Shown here: positions 25,422-34,721 of the stretch, one piece after another | Position numbering within the stretch: position 1 is the first letter of the stretch | How the letters are laid out: each line of letters begins with the position of its first letter | Source: Pedobacter steynii | GTDB lineage: Bacteria > Bacteroidota > Bacteroidia > Sphingobacteriales > Sphingobacteriaceae | Reading direction: 5' to 3' | Assembly (NCBI RefSeq): GCF_900103665.1 | Contig: NZ_FNGY01000006.1 | Location: 310,001 to 374,000, forward strand | DNA length: 64,000 nt | The notes under the pieces: generated by a model | Databases searched by the model: none | Told to the model about the DNA's origin: nothing | What the model saw: the letters and a program-made list of their open reading frames with translations, nothing else | Position numbers and translations under genes: made by a program

Positions 25422-25982
25422 ATGGGGCAATTGTCAGGCATGAGCGATGATGAACTTCTGGAAGCATTTCAGTCAGGAGATCAGAAAGCTTATAAGCAGA
25501 TATACGACCGTTACTGGCAGCTGCTGTACCGCCATTCCTGTAGCATGATGAGAAACGACGAAGAAGCAAAAGATGTCGTACAGGAAGTATTTACCACATT
25601 GTGGATGAAAAAGACAGAAATCAGGCCACCTGTTGCCGGTTTTTTGTATACCGCCAGCAGGAACAGGATTCTGAACCGGTTGAAGCACTTGAAAATTGAA
25701 GCAAGGTACGCCGAGCAGCGCAAGGCTGTTTTGGAAAATCCGGGAGTAGTCTTGCCGGATCAGCAGGTTATCGAACGCGATTTTGCAAGACTGATTGAAG
25801 CAGGTATTCAAAGTCTTCCACCAAAAATGCGGCGGATATTTGAGCTGAGCAGAAAGGAATTTAAAACACATCAGGAGATTTCTGAAGAATTGAATATCTC
25901 TTCTTTGACGGTTAAACGGCAAGTTAGTAACGCATTGAGTATACTGAAGGATAAACTTCATGTTTTTTTTACATTTTTTTAA
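25422..25982 (+). CDS. ECF-type RNA polymerase sigma factor
   Basis: The 186-residue sigma-70 family protein has region 2 (DEEAKDVVQEVFTTLW) and region 4 (EISEELNISSLTVKRQVSNAL) and lacks regions 1 and 3, as ECF factors do. A second possible Met lies six codons in (25440). The FecR gene follows 71 bp downstream and then a SusC with STN domain. The expected circuit is substrate-loaded SusC signalling to FecR, which releases this sigma factor to transcribe the SusC/SusD operon. Confidence 0.92.
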   Translation: MGQLSGMSDDELLEAFQSGDQKAYKQIYDRYWQLLYRHSCSMMRNDEEAKDVVQEVFTTLWMKKTEIRPPVAGFLYTASRNRILNRLKHLKIEARYAEQRKAVLENPGVVLPDQQVIERDFARLIEAGIQSLPPKMRRIFELSRKEFKTHQEISEELNISSLTVKRQVSNALSILKDKLHVFFTFF

Positions 25983-26053
25983 TTTTCATCTGCATCCTGG
26001 GTCCTTCTGAGTTGTTATATACATGAACAACCGTAGAAAGCTATTGATGATCG

Positions 26054-27190
26054 ATGGATAAATTAGACGAGAAACAAGAAGAACTGCTTAGAAAATACCA
26101 GGATGGTACCTGTAGTCCTGAGGAGACTGTTGCAGTCCGGTACTTGTATAATCTGGCATCAGCATCAACAGAAGAGGTTCCCGCCAGGGAGAACGACGAA
26201 CAGGTTGGAGCGGAAATCTGGAGCAGGCTTCCGGCTGGGAAAAAAAGCCATAGGTTAACTATTTTCAGAGCAATTTCAGCAGCGGCGGCAGTCATCATCA
26301 TGATGGGTACCGGCTACTTATGGGTACAGAATAAAACGGCTGTTCCAAATGAGCAACAGGTGCATCATGACATTGCTCCGGGGAAAAATTCAGCCACGCT
26401 CACTTTAGCAAATGGTAAAAAAATAGTACTCACAAGTGATGTAAAGGGCGAGCTGGCCACCGAATCCGGGGTAAGCATTACTAAAGCTGCCGACGGACAA
26501 TTGATCTATGAAATAAAGGATCAGCAAAACTCGGATCCAAAAGCTGTAAATCAGCTTTCTACCAGCAGAGGAGAGTCTTACCAGCTTCGTTTACCCGATG
26601 GAACTATGGTTTGGCTGAATGCGGCCTCTTCCATTACTTATCCTGTATCTTTTTCAAATGCATCATCTCGTGAGGTGAAGCTTGCCGGAGAGGCTTATTT
26701 TGAGGTCGCCAAAGACAAAAAACATCCCTTTCTTGTCACTACCATTCAGCAGCAAATCCGTGTTTTAGGTACAGAATTTAATGTGAACGCCTATCCGGAC
26801 GAGCCGGAGATCAAGACCACCTTACTCGAAGGAGCTATAAAGTTAAGCCTGGAGGAGGGATCTCAAAACCGCATTTTAAAACCGGGCGAACAGGCCACTT
26901 TGGCCGGAACACAACTTTCTGTGTCGACAGTGGATGTGGAACAGGCGATAGACTGGAAAAACGGAGATTTTGTCTTCCAGTCGGAGCCCTTAACGTCTCT
27001 GATGAGACGCGTTTCCAGGTGGTATAACGTATCCGTTATTTATGCGAATGGCGTAGATAAAGAAGGCACATTTACCGGGAAGGTATCGAGAAACCAACCT
27101 GTTTCTGTCTTGCTGAAAGCATTACAGTCGGCCGGATTAAAATTTGAGGTCATCGGCAATAAAATCATCGTAAAAAATCAATCAACATAA
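26054..27190 (+). CDS. FecR-type anti-sigma factor
   Basis: The 378-residue protein has a short cytoplasmic N-terminal part, one transmembrane helix (about residues 76-95) and a periplasmic FecR domain with the typical LPDGTMVWLNAASSITYP and GEAYFEVAKD blocks. A C-terminal DUF4974-like segment (VSVLLKALQSAG) follows. It relays a signal from the STN domain of the downstream SusC to the upstream sigma factor. RseP-type proteolysis may take part, by analogy. Confidence 0.92.
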   Translation: MDKLDEKQEELLRKYQDGTCSPEETVAVRYLYNLASASTEEVPARENDEQVGAEIWSRLPAGKKSHRLTIFRAISAAAAVIIMMGTGYLWVQNKTAVPNEQQVHHDIAPGKNSATLTLANGKKIVLTSDVKGELATESGVSITKAADGQLIYEIKDQQNSDPKAVNQLSTSRGESYQLRLPDGTMVWLNAASSITYPVSFSNASSREVKLAGEAYFEVAKDKKHPFLVTTIQQQIRVLGTEFNVNAYPDEPEIKTTLLEGAIKLSLEEGSQNRILKPGEQATLAGTQLSVSTVDVEQAIDWKNGDFVFQSEPLTSLMRRVSRWYNVSVIYANGVDKEGTFTGKVSRNQPVSVLLKALQSAGLKFEVIGNKIIVKNQST

Positions 27191-27266
27191 CTTTAACCAA
27201 ACCCTAAACAAATGAAAAAACCATACAAAAAAGATCCTTAAGCCCCGGCAAAATAAGTTAAATGAT

Positions 27267-27294
27267 GGCCGAAAGTGTACCACCACTTCCGGCC
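27267..27294 (+). repeat. Conserved hairpin between fecR and susC
   Basis: GGCCGAAAGTG (27267-27277) pairs with CACTTCCGGCC (27284-27294) with one A-C mismatch and a 6-base loop. A closely similar hairpin lies between the second fecR and susC at 53930-53955. The lack of a T-run argues against simple termination; a transcript-processing or attenuation role is possible. The rest of the 233-bp gap also contains a 9-codon reading frame at 27211 (MKKPYKKDP) of unknown meaning. Confidence 0.55.
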
Positions 27295-27423
27295 CGTGTT
27301 TCAGCTTATCCACGAGCCCCGGAAATCCCGGGTAATTCATAACAATTGATTAATGAACTGATGTAGGTTGCCCTGAAACTTTTGAGGTGCAGGCAACTAA
27401 CTGATTAAACACGATGTAAATAT

Positions 27424-30400
27424 ATGATATTTTACACCAAAAGCCTATCTAGGCCATTGGCCGCTATTGCCAAAATTTCACTGATGATGAACCCTGTTTT
27501 CAGGAGACTCAGTGAGGTAAATAAAAACAAATGGATCATGCGAATTAAACTGATTGTCGTATTGTTAACTTCCGCCATTCTACAGGTAAGTGCTGCTACT
27601 TATGGTCAGAATGTAACCCTTAAGCACGATAGGGTAAAGTTAGCCACGGTATTGAATGAGATTAGAAAACAGACTGGTGTTGATTTTGTATTTAGCGATA
27701 AGATTATTGCTGCAGCGAGACCAGTCAGCATCAATGTAGCCAATGTGAGCCTCGAAGCTGCATTGGAAGAATGTTTTAAAAACCAGCCGGTCACTTTTAC
27801 GATTGACCACAAAATGGTCACCATAGAGAAGAGGCCGGTTTCCTTTCTGGGAATGGACCAGCTGATTATCGCAAGACTAACCGGTACGGTAAAGGATACA
27901 GATGGACTCCCTTTACCGGGAGCATCGATTGCCATCAAAGGCACTTCAAAACATGTCATTACGGATGCAGAAGGTAAGTTTGTATTGGACGGAGCACAGA
28001 AGGGCGATCTTATTGTGATCACCTATGTGGGCTTTGTTCCGCAGGAAATTGTCTGGAATGGCGAAGGGCCGCTGAATGTGAAACTGGCAAGTACTGTTCA
28101 GGGGCTGGACGATGTCATTGTGGTGGCCTATGGAACGGCTAAAAAATCGACTTTTACCGGCTCTGTTGCCGTGGTAGGTGCCGATAAATTGTCAAAAATT
28201 GCAGGTTCAGGTTTTGCAGAAGCATTGCAGGGAATGGGAAGCGGAGTCAATGTAACCAATAATGAAGGTAATCCGGGTGGCGATACCCGTATCCAGATCC
28301 GCGGGATCGCCTCTATGAGTGGGGCTTCCAAACCATTATATGTGGTAGATGGAATGCCTTATGACGGACAATTGAATTCCATTTCGCCAAGTGACATCGA
28401 GTCGATCTCTGTATTAAAAGATGCTGCTGCTTCTTCACTTTATGGGTCACGTGCCGCAAATGGTGTCGTAATGATCACGACAAAAAAAGGAAAATCTTCT
28501 AAACCTCAGATTAATTTCCGTTCTGCCTGGGGAACATCAGACAATGCGGTTGGAAATCCGGTTAAAGCGAATCCTTCTGAGCAGTTGCTGTATACCTGGG
28601 AAGGGATGTATAATGATCAGTTTTACAAATACGGAATGACCAAGGCCAAGGCCGGAGATTGGGCTTCGGGCAACGTGCTGGGCAAAATATTAAAAGCGGT
28701 GAACAATTCTGCTGGTCAGCCAAGCTATGTATCTCCTTTTAAGCACATCAATGAAAATTATGTATTGCACGATGGTAATGGTAATCCTTACCTGAATCCT
28801 AACCTGCAAATGGTATGGGATCCATCAGACTATGATGTTAATGACGCGGTATATTCACGTAAGCTGCGTCAGGATTATGGCCTGGACATCAGCGGAGCGA
28901 GCAGCGATGGTAAGACCAATTACCTGTTCTCAGGTTCTTATCTTGATGATAAGGGTTTTGCCAGCAACCAGTATTTTAAACGTTATACGTTCAGGACAAA
29001 TGTGACTACACAGGCGACCGACTGGTTGCAGTTGGGTGGAAATATCGCTTACAGTGGTTCAAGACAAAATAGTTCGGGTTCTATGCGTGCACAAATCTTT
29101 ACCACAACGATGTCATCGCCATGGTTAAGAAATACAGACAATACAGACTGGGTTTATTCAGAAAAAACAGGTAAAAGGATGTTTGACTATGGTTCATATG
29201 TCAACAATTTCTTTGGTATCCATCCATTGAATAATGGTGGTGATTACTGGAATAATCCGAACGATGAGGATTTCAATAATAATCAGCGCAACATGATTTC
29301 TACGCGCTTTTTTGCCAATGTTAAATTACCTTTTGACCTGAACTTCAGATCCAGTTTAGGGATAGACAATAACAGTACCAAGCAATTTTTATACGGTTCG
29401 GCTGTTCATGGATCCGGACAGATGGCACCATACGGACTTACCGTACTTACTTCAGGTGGTAATGCCACCCGTAACAATACGGATGTTACTTCTCTGACCT
29501 GGAACAACCTGTTAACCTGGAACAAAAAGTTTGGAGATCATAGCTTCAGCGCTTTGGCGGGGCAGGAATTGTACAATAACAACCTTTTGTACAATAATGC
29601 TTACGGTGAGGGAATCATGCAGATCGGACAATTTGAATTGAACTCAACCACCAAAAACTGGAGCAATGGATCGTATAGAGACCGTTTTGCCCTATTCTCC
29701 TATTTAGGGAAAGTGGATTACAACTTCCAGGATAAGTATTATCTGTCGGCCTCTTATCGGGCAGATGGTTCTTCCCGTTTTCATCCGGATAACCGCTGGG
29801 GTAGTTTCTTTTCCGCAGGAGCTTCATGGAGAATTTCTAACGAGAATTTTATCAAAGACGTAGATTGGATCAATAACTTATCGCTTCGTGGAAGTTATGG
29901 TACCAATGGAAACGATAAACTGACCACGAGAAATGCAGATGGTAGTCCTGGTGGTGAAATACTATACGCTTACGAGGGCGTATACGAAGATGATCCTATG
30001 TATGGGAATCCAGGATTACGTCCTTCAGCTCTTGCTACACCAAACCTGAAATGGGAGAGCAACAAGCAGCTGAATGTAGCCCTTGATTTTACCATTTTTA
30101 AAGGCATTACCGGATCGGTAGAATATTATACACGTAATTCATCCGGATTATTGTTCCAAAAAACCCTGCCTTTGTCTGCACAAGCTGGTTCTGTTGTGGG
30201 GTTAAATACTAATTTAGGAAATATCCGTAATAGTGGTATTGAGGTTGCTTTGGGTGCAGAGCTGATTCGCAGCAAAGATTTTAGCTGGAAGATTGATGCA
30301 AACATCTCTACTTTAAAAAATGAAGTAACCTACCTGCCTGCCGGAGCATTCACGTTCTCTAACCGTGTTGCAACCTATAAACTGGAAGAAGGACATTCTA

Positions 30401-31065
30401 TTTATGACTTCTTCATGGTGAAAAATGCCGGTGTTAATCCTGACAATGGAAATATGCGTTACTGGGTTCAGGATGGTTCGGGAGGTTGGAAAACCACAGA
30501 GAACTATGCCGACGTAACTACAAAGGATTATCAATATGGAGGTTCTGCACTTCCTAAAGCCTATGGAGCAGTGACTAATAGTTTTGATTGGGCCGGATTT
30601 GACCTTTCGTTTATGTTTTACTACTCTTTGGGTGGAAGGATGTTTGACTATGGATACATTGAGCGTACCGCATTACGTGGCGGGGTTGGAGTGATTCCGG
30701 ATCTGGTACAGGACAGGTGGAAAAATCCGGGCGACCAGGCGACGTTTCCAAAATGGTCTAACGACAATTACTCAGATACCCGGAGAGGTTCAGACTTCTA
30801 TGTATTCAGCAACAGTTTCCTTCGTCTTAGAAACCTGACTCTGGGCTTTACACTACCTAAGGGAATTAGTAAAAAACTGGGTATGTCATCTGCCAGAATT
30901 TATCTTGCCGGAAATAACCTGTTGACCTTCGGAGCGGCGAAAAACCGTTATTCAGATCCGGAAACAGGGGTGCTGGGAAATAATTATAACGGTAATGCCG
31001 ATACGGATAATGGTGTTCAGGGTTCAAGAAGAATCTATATGGGCGGTATCCAGGTCTCATTTTAA
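27424..31065 (+). CDS. SusC/RagA-type TonB-linked outer membrane protein with STN domain
   Basis: The 1213-residue protein has a long N-terminal lead with a signal-like segment ending QVSAATYGQ, then an STN signalling domain (about 70-125) and a CarboxypepD_reg-like domain (GTVKDTDGLPLPGAS, about 150-220). The plug contains RGIASMSG and DAAASSLYGSRAANGVVMITT, and a beta-barrel ends in an aromatic residue (QVSF). It imports an oligosaccharide or other ligand with its SusD lid. The STN domain fits sigma/FecR control. Internal Met codons (27487, 27538) are alternative starts; the upstream ATG is kept because long leads are usual in this subgroup. Confidence 0.95.
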   Translation: MIFYTKSLSRPLAAIAKISLMMNPVFRRLSEVNKNKWIMRIKLIVVLLTSAILQVSAATYGQNVTLKHDRVKLATVLNEIRKQTGVDFVFSDKIIAAARPVSINVANVSLEAALEECFKNQPVTFTIDHKMVTIEKRPVSFLGMDQLIIARLTGTVKDTDGLPLPGASIAIKGTSKHVITDAEGKFVLDGAQKGDLIVITYVGFVPQEIVWNGEGPLNVKLASTVQGLDDVIVVAYGTAKKSTFTGSVAVVGADKLSKIAGSGFAEALQGMGSGVNVTNNEGNPGGDTRIQIRGIASMSGASKPLYVVDGMPYDGQLNSISPSDIESISVLKDAAASSLYGSRAANGVVMITTKKGKSSKPQINFRSAWGTSDNAVGNPVKANPSEQLLYTWEGMYNDQFYKYGMTKAKAGDWASGNVLGKILKAVNNSAGQPSYVSPFKHINENYVLHDGNGNPYLNPNLQMVWDPSDYDVNDAVYSRKLRQDYGLDISGASSDGKTNYLFSGSYLDDKGFASNQYFKRYTFRTNVTTQATDWLQLGGNIAYSGSRQNSSGSMRAQIFTTTMSSPWLRNTDNTDWVYSEKTGKRMFDYGSYVNNFFGIHPLNNGGDYWNNPNDEDFNNNQRNMISTRFFANVKLPFDLNFRSSLGIDNNSTKQFLYGSAVHGSGQMAPYGLTVLTSGGNATRNNTDVTSLTWNNLLTWNKKFGDHSFSALAGQELYNNNLLYNNAYGEGIMQIGQFELNSTTKNWSNGSYRDRFALFSYLGKVDYNFQDKYYLSASYRADGSSRFHPDNRWGSFFSAGASWRISNENFIKDVDWINNLSLRGSYGTNGNDKLTTRNADGSPGGEILYAYEGVYEDDPMYGNPGLRPSALATPNLKWESNKQLNVALDFTIFKGITGSVEYYTRNSSGLLFQKTLPLSAQAGSVVGLNTNLGNIRNSGIEVALGAELIRSKDFSWKIDANISTLKNEVTYLPAGAFTFSNRVATYKLEEGHSIYDFFMVKNAGVNPDNGNMRYWVQDGSGGWKTTENYADVTTKDYQYGGSALPKAYGAVTNSFDWAGFDLSFMFYYSLGGRMFDYGYIERTALRGGVGVIPDLVQDRWKNPGDQATFPKWSNDNYSDTRRGSDFYVFSNSFLRLRNLTLGFTLPKGISKKLGMSSARIYLAGNNLLTFGAAKNRYSDPETGVLGNNYNGNADTDNGVQGSRRIYMGGIQVSF

Positions 31066-31087
31066 TAATATAAAAGATACGATAACG

Positions 31088-32509
31088 ATGAAAAGAATAT
31101 ATAAAACAGTCCTGTTTCTGGCAATACCGGTCTTGATGACAGGCTTTGCTGGTTGTAAAAAATTCCTGGACACAAAATCGTCTACCGCTACCTCGGACGG
31201 GGCGGTGCTTAAGAATGTTACCCAGCTGAATATGGTGCTGAATTCGGCATATAAAAAGCTGTATTTTAATAATGGGGGAGCAGACCGGGCTTATTCGGGA
31301 CTGGCTGGTTTACAGATGTATGTAGACCTTGGCGGTGCTGATATCCTTAGCCATACCAATATGGGGGGGAACCAGGTTACTTCTTATACTTTTGAGCCTA
31401 CCAGAACACAGATTACCGGAAATTCGGATGCGATATGGTCAATGATGTATAAAACGATCAACCAGGTAAATGCCATTATCACTGCGCTGCCAAATGCAGA
31501 TGGTGGTGCTGAAGAAAAGGCACAAATCATGGGACAGGCTAAGGCCATTCGTGGGGTATGCTATTTTCACCTGATCCAAAATTATCAGCAGACCTATGTA
31601 CTGGCTAAAAATAAGCCAGGCGTAATATTGAGGTTATCGGCTAATGACCCGGTGAGCATGCCGCGCTCTTCTGTGGAAGCCTGCTATCAGCAGATTCTGG
31701 CTGATCTCAGGGATGCGAAAGCTTTACTGGCGAATTTTCAACGTCAGAACAAATGGACGATTGATAAAAATGTCATCTCAGGACAGCTGGCCAGGGTATA
31801 TCTGGTGATGAACGACTGGCCAAATGCACTTGCTGAAGCCACAACTGCTTACAATGCTTATAGTCAATTAATGACCCGCGAACAATACCGTAGTGGTTTT
31901 GACAAAGTGATCAGCAATGCCTACCCGGAAATCATGTGGGCCATGAAATATACCGAAACAGATAATATAGGTGGAAGCACACAGTTTAATTTATGGTACA
32001 ATCAGGATGAGAAATATGGTGAAGGTTTTACAGACGGACCTATTTACGCCTTCCTGAGTTTCTTTGCCGATGGAAAGTACGAGCAGCTGTTTGAAAAAAC
32101 AGAAGACAGGTATCAATTTTGGAAACGTACAAAGAATGCTTCTCAGGAATGGTCTACAAAATGGGCCTACGACAAGTACAAACATTATGGCGATGCCAAT
32201 GGCGCGGTACAGGGAAATACCCGTCCTGAAGTTTCGCTGATGCGTGGTTCAGAGATGTTACTCATCATGGCTGAAGCTGCTGCCCATTCAGGTGGAGATG
32301 CACTTACCTACCTGAACCGTTTACAAAGGGCCAGAGGAGTTACAGCGGTCACTACTGCAGCTGCCGGACCGGGACTGCTGGAGGCCATTTACGTAGAAAG
32401 ACGCAAGGAGTTACTTTGTGAAGGTGTGACGGGTTTTTATGACCTGTTGCGTTTGCAAAAGCCATTGCTCCGTTATCAGGAAACTGCTACTTACCGTGAA
32501 GGACATTAA
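31088..32509 (+). CDS. SusD/RagB-type lipoprotein, truncated by in-frame stop
   Basis: The 473-residue frame starts at ATG 31088, 22 bp after susC, with a lipobox (TGFAGCKKF). It shows SusD features such as the helical TPR-like repeats, MWSMMYKTINQVNAII-type segments, and RKELLCEGVTGFYDLLRL near the end. It ends at TAA 32507-32509, but the same frame continues for 54 more sense codons to TAG 32672-32674 with a normal SusD C-terminus. A single C-to-T change turning CAA into TAA would explain it. The product may be non-functional, or the base may be a sequencing error. It should bind ligand at the cell surface together with SusC. Confidence 0.88.
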   Translation: MKRIYKTVLFLAIPVLMTGFAGCKKFLDTKSSTATSDGAVLKNVTQLNMVLNSAYKKLYFNNGGADRAYSGLAGLQMYVDLGGADILSHTNMGGNQVTSYTFEPTRTQITGNSDAIWSMMYKTINQVNAIITALPNADGGAEEKAQIMGQAKAIRGVCYFHLIQNYQQTYVLAKNKPGVILRLSANDPVSMPRSSVEACYQQILADLRDAKALLANFQRQNKWTIDKNVISGQLARVYLVMNDWPNALAEATTAYNAYSQLMTREQYRSGFDKVISNAYPEIMWAMKYTETDNIGGSTQFNLWYNQDEKYGEGFTDGPIYAFLSFFADGKYEQLFEKTEDRYQFWKRTKNASQEWSTKWAYDKYKHYGDANGAVQGNTRPEVSLMRGSEMLLIMAEAAAHSGGDALTYLNRLQRARGVTAVTTAAAGPGLLEAIYVERRKELLCEGVTGFYDLLRLQKPLLRYQETATYREGH

Positions 32510-32674
32510 ACCTGGGGTGTGAATCAATTGAATGGTTATGTTGCTTCTTCGGCTCAACCTACAGGCACTTTGCCGTCTAATGATTACCGCTTTATCTGTC
32601 AGATTCCACAATTGGAAATGACCAACAATGAGGCGCTTAAGACGAGTGATCAGAATCCTTTTTCCGGTCAATAG
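32510..32674 (+). pseudogene. Severed C-terminal part of the SusD gene
   Basis: Directly after the TAA, the SusD frame continues with TWGVNQLNGY and then YRFICQIPQLEMTNNEAL and DQNPF. This is the typical closing sequence of SusD proteins (a 'P-x-x-E-x-x-x-N' block followed by 'QNP'). It has no start of its own. With the upstream part, the full gene would encode 528 residues (31088-32674). Confidence 0.85.
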
Positions 32675-32719
32675 GACGTTTAGCTTATATTTTAGCAACA
32701 ACTGATTTGATATTTTTGC

Positions 32720-32757
32720 AGCTGCCCGGTTTACAGATAACCGGGCAGCTTTTTTTA
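32720..32757 (+). terminator. Terminator after the SusC/SusD operon
   Basis: AGCTGCCCGGTT (32720-32731) pairs perfectly with AACCGGGCAGCT (32739-32750), followed by seven T's. It closes the sigma-FecR-SusC-SusD unit and shows that no enzyme gene follows in the operon. Confidence 0.9.
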
Positions 32758-32871
32758 TGTGCGCCTTGGTAGTAGGAAGCGTGAACTCTTCTTTGAACCA
32801 TTGAAAATAATTTACATCTTCGATATCACGAGGTAGACACATTGAATCTGAAGCGCTGAAAAATTTGAATA

Positions 32872-33564
32872 ATGAATGATAACGATACGAAACGACTTTC
32901 AAGGCTGACTGCAATTTTAACACAATTGCAAACAAAAAGACTTTTGACAGCAGCAGAGTTGGCAAACAGGTTTTCGGTAAGTACCAGGACAATTTACAGA
33001 GACATCAAGGCATTGGAACAGGCAGGGGTTCCGGTTTTGACGGAAGAAGGAAAAGGTTATACCTTAATGGAAGGATACAGAATTCCCCCTGTTATGTTTA
33101 CCGAAAAGCAAGCGAATGCTTTAATCCTTGCAGAACAATTGGTGTTAAAGAATAAAGACGCTTCTTTTGTCGAAGACTATCTGGAAGCGATCAATAAAAT
33201 TAAAGCCGTTTTAGGGAATAATGTAAAAAACAAAGCAGAGTTACTTACCGAACGAACCCGGTTTAGTCAAAATGTTAACAGTGAAAGAAATAGCAATAAC
33301 CTATCTGATTTGCAGTTTGCCCTTACAAATTTTTATCTGGTTGGAATCGAATATACCAATGAAGCGGGTAAAAGCACAGATAGACTGATTGAGCCTTTTG
33401 CGATATTAAGTACACAAGAAAACTGGCTATTGGTTGCATGGTGCCGTTTACGCAATGAGTTTCGGTATTTTCGTTTAGACCGGATTAAAAAACTGGAAAT
33501 CCTAGCCGAAAAGTTCAGCGCCCATAAAATGACCTTGCAGGAATATTTTGACAAGCATTATTAA
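32872..33564 (+). CDS. HTH and WYL domain transcriptional regulator
   Basis: The 230-residue protein has an N-terminal winged helix of the DeoR/HTH_11 type (LTAAELANRFSVSTRTIYRDIKALEQAG, about residues 24-51) and a C-terminal WYL-like sensor domain (about 135-215, IEPFAILSTQENWLLVAWCRLRNEFRYFRLDRI in two blocks). Such proteins respond to nucleotides or other ligands. It precedes a DUF1761 gene by about 75 bp, with a possible separate promoter between them. Target unknown. Confidence 0.9.
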   Translation: MNDNDTKRLSRLTAILTQLQTKRLLTAAELANRFSVSTRTIYRDIKALEQAGVPVLTEEGKGYTLMEGYRIPPVMFTEKQANALILAEQLVLKNKDASFVEDYLEAINKIKAVLGNNVKNKAELLTERTRFSQNVNSERNSNNLSDLQFALTNFYLVGIEYTNEAGKSTDRLIEPFAILSTQENWLLVAWCRLRNEFRYFRLDRIKKLEILAEKFSAHKMTLQEYFDKHY

Positions 33565-33605
33565 TTTCTTACTACCCTTGACATAGGGTTGTCTTTCGGC
33601 TGATT

Positions 33606-33613
33606 TAGATTTG
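33606..33613 (+). promoter_or_regulatory. -7 promoter box for the DUF1761 gene
   Basis: TAGATTTG matches TAnnTTTG, 26 bp before ATG 33640. Its final G begins the GTG that would otherwise start a longer frame, so that start is rejected. Confidence 0.5.
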
Positions 33614-33639
33614 TGACATCATTTAAAAAAAACAACCTT

Positions 33640-34053
33640 ATGATTAGTCAGTTCGCAAACTTAAATTGGATCAGTGTTTTACTCGCATTTGTGGCCTATT
33701 TTTTCCTCGGAGCCTTATGGTTCACCTTGCTTTTTAACAAGCAGTACAAAATTTCTTTAGGGCGTGATCATGAGACGTTGCCCAACAAAACTATTTTTAT
33801 TGCGGGACCTGCACTTTGTACGCTGGTAATTACAATTGTGACTGCAGTTTTGATTTATGCTTTAAATATTCAGTCTTTTGGAGCGGCGCTGGAGCTTTCT
33901 TTAATTGTTGGTGTTGGGTATTTGTTTGCCAACACGGTCAACATTGCAATCAACCCAAATATTCCCCGGCCAATCCTCTATGGAATTATAAGCGGCACTT
34001 ATCATTTGGTGGGAATTCTGATTGCAGGTATTATTTTAATTGCAATGAAATAG
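33640..34053 (+). CDS. DUF1761-type membrane protein
   Basis: The 137-residue protein has four hydrophobic helices, with the opening NWISVLLAFVAYFFLGALWF and later conserved small-residue helices typical of DUF1761. Function unknown. The start ATG 33640 is chosen over GTG 33613 because the latter lies in a promoter box. It is followed 10 bp later by the YdeI-like gene and is likely co-transcribed with it. Confidence 0.82.
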   Translation: MISQFANLNWISVLLAFVAYFFLGALWFTLLFNKQYKISLGRDHETLPNKTIFIAGPALCTLVITIVTAVLIYALNIQSFGAALELSLIVGVGYLFANTVNIAINPNIPRPILYGIISGTYHLVGILIAGIILIAMK

Positions 34054-34063
34054 GGAAATCCCG

Positions 34064-34645
34064 ATGGAAAAAGAAGCTATAGAAACTTTTTGTCCGGCAA
34101 GCCAGCAAGATTGGAGACAATGGTTGAAAGAAAACCATAGTTCAAAACAATCTGTCTGGCTTGTTTATTATAAAAAGAGATGTAATGTTCCAACAATAAA
34201 TTACAGTGACGCTGTTGATGAAGCCCTTTGTTTTGGCTGGATAGACAGCACAAAAAAATCCCTCGATGAGGATATGTTTATGCAGTTTTTCTGTAAGCGG
34301 AAACCGAACAGTGTCTGGTCAAAAATTAACAAGGGAAAGGTGGGGCGATTAATTAATAAGGGGCTGATGACTAAGGCTGGTTTTGATCGTATTGAAATTG
34401 CAAAACAAAATGGTTCCTGGGAAATTTTAGACGACGTAGAAGAATTGAATATACCGGAAGACCTGATTAAAGAACTCGATCACAAACCAGGTTCAAAAGA
34501 ATATTTTCTAGGTTTAAGCAAGTCTGTCAGAAAAAGCATTTTGCAATGGCTTGTTCTTGCCAGGCGATCGGAAACCCGGCAAAAGAGAATTGCCGAAATA
34601 GCTGAACTTGCTGCCAAAAAAATGAAACCTAAACAGTTTGGATAA
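34064..34645 (+). CDS. YdeI/OmpD-associated family protein
   Basis: The 193-residue protein has the family's conserved N-terminal part (WLKENHSSKQSVWLVYYKK, DAVDEALCFGWIDS) and a Lys/Arg-rich C-terminal helix region (EIAELAAKKMKPKQFG). Relatives are described as peptide-resistance or bacteriocin-protection proteins, with no defined mechanism. It lies convergent to a small double-glycine leader peptide gene 76 bp away, which is suggestive but unproven. Confidence 0.82.
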   Translation: MEKEAIETFCPASQQDWRQWLKENHSSKQSVWLVYYKKRCNVPTINYSDAVDEALCFGWIDSTKKSLDEDMFMQFFCKRKPNSVWSKINKGKVGRLINKGLMTKAGFDRIEIAKQNGSWEILDDVEELNIPEDLIKELDHKPGSKEYFLGLSKSVRKSILQWLVLARRSETRQKRIAEIAELAAKKMKPKQFG

Positions 34646-34666
34646 AAAGAGAAGAGATGAATAAGA

Positions 34667-34707
34667 AAAGAGGGCCTTCAGAACACTTTTTAAAGGCACT
34701 CTTTTTT
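34667..34707. terminator. Terminator between YdeI-like and peptide genes
   Basis: AAGAGGGCCTT pairs with AAGGCACTCTT with one mismatch across a ~13-base loop, followed by T's on the + strand. It sits between two convergent genes. Confidence 0.7.
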
Positions 34708-34721
34708 AGCATCAGTTCAGA

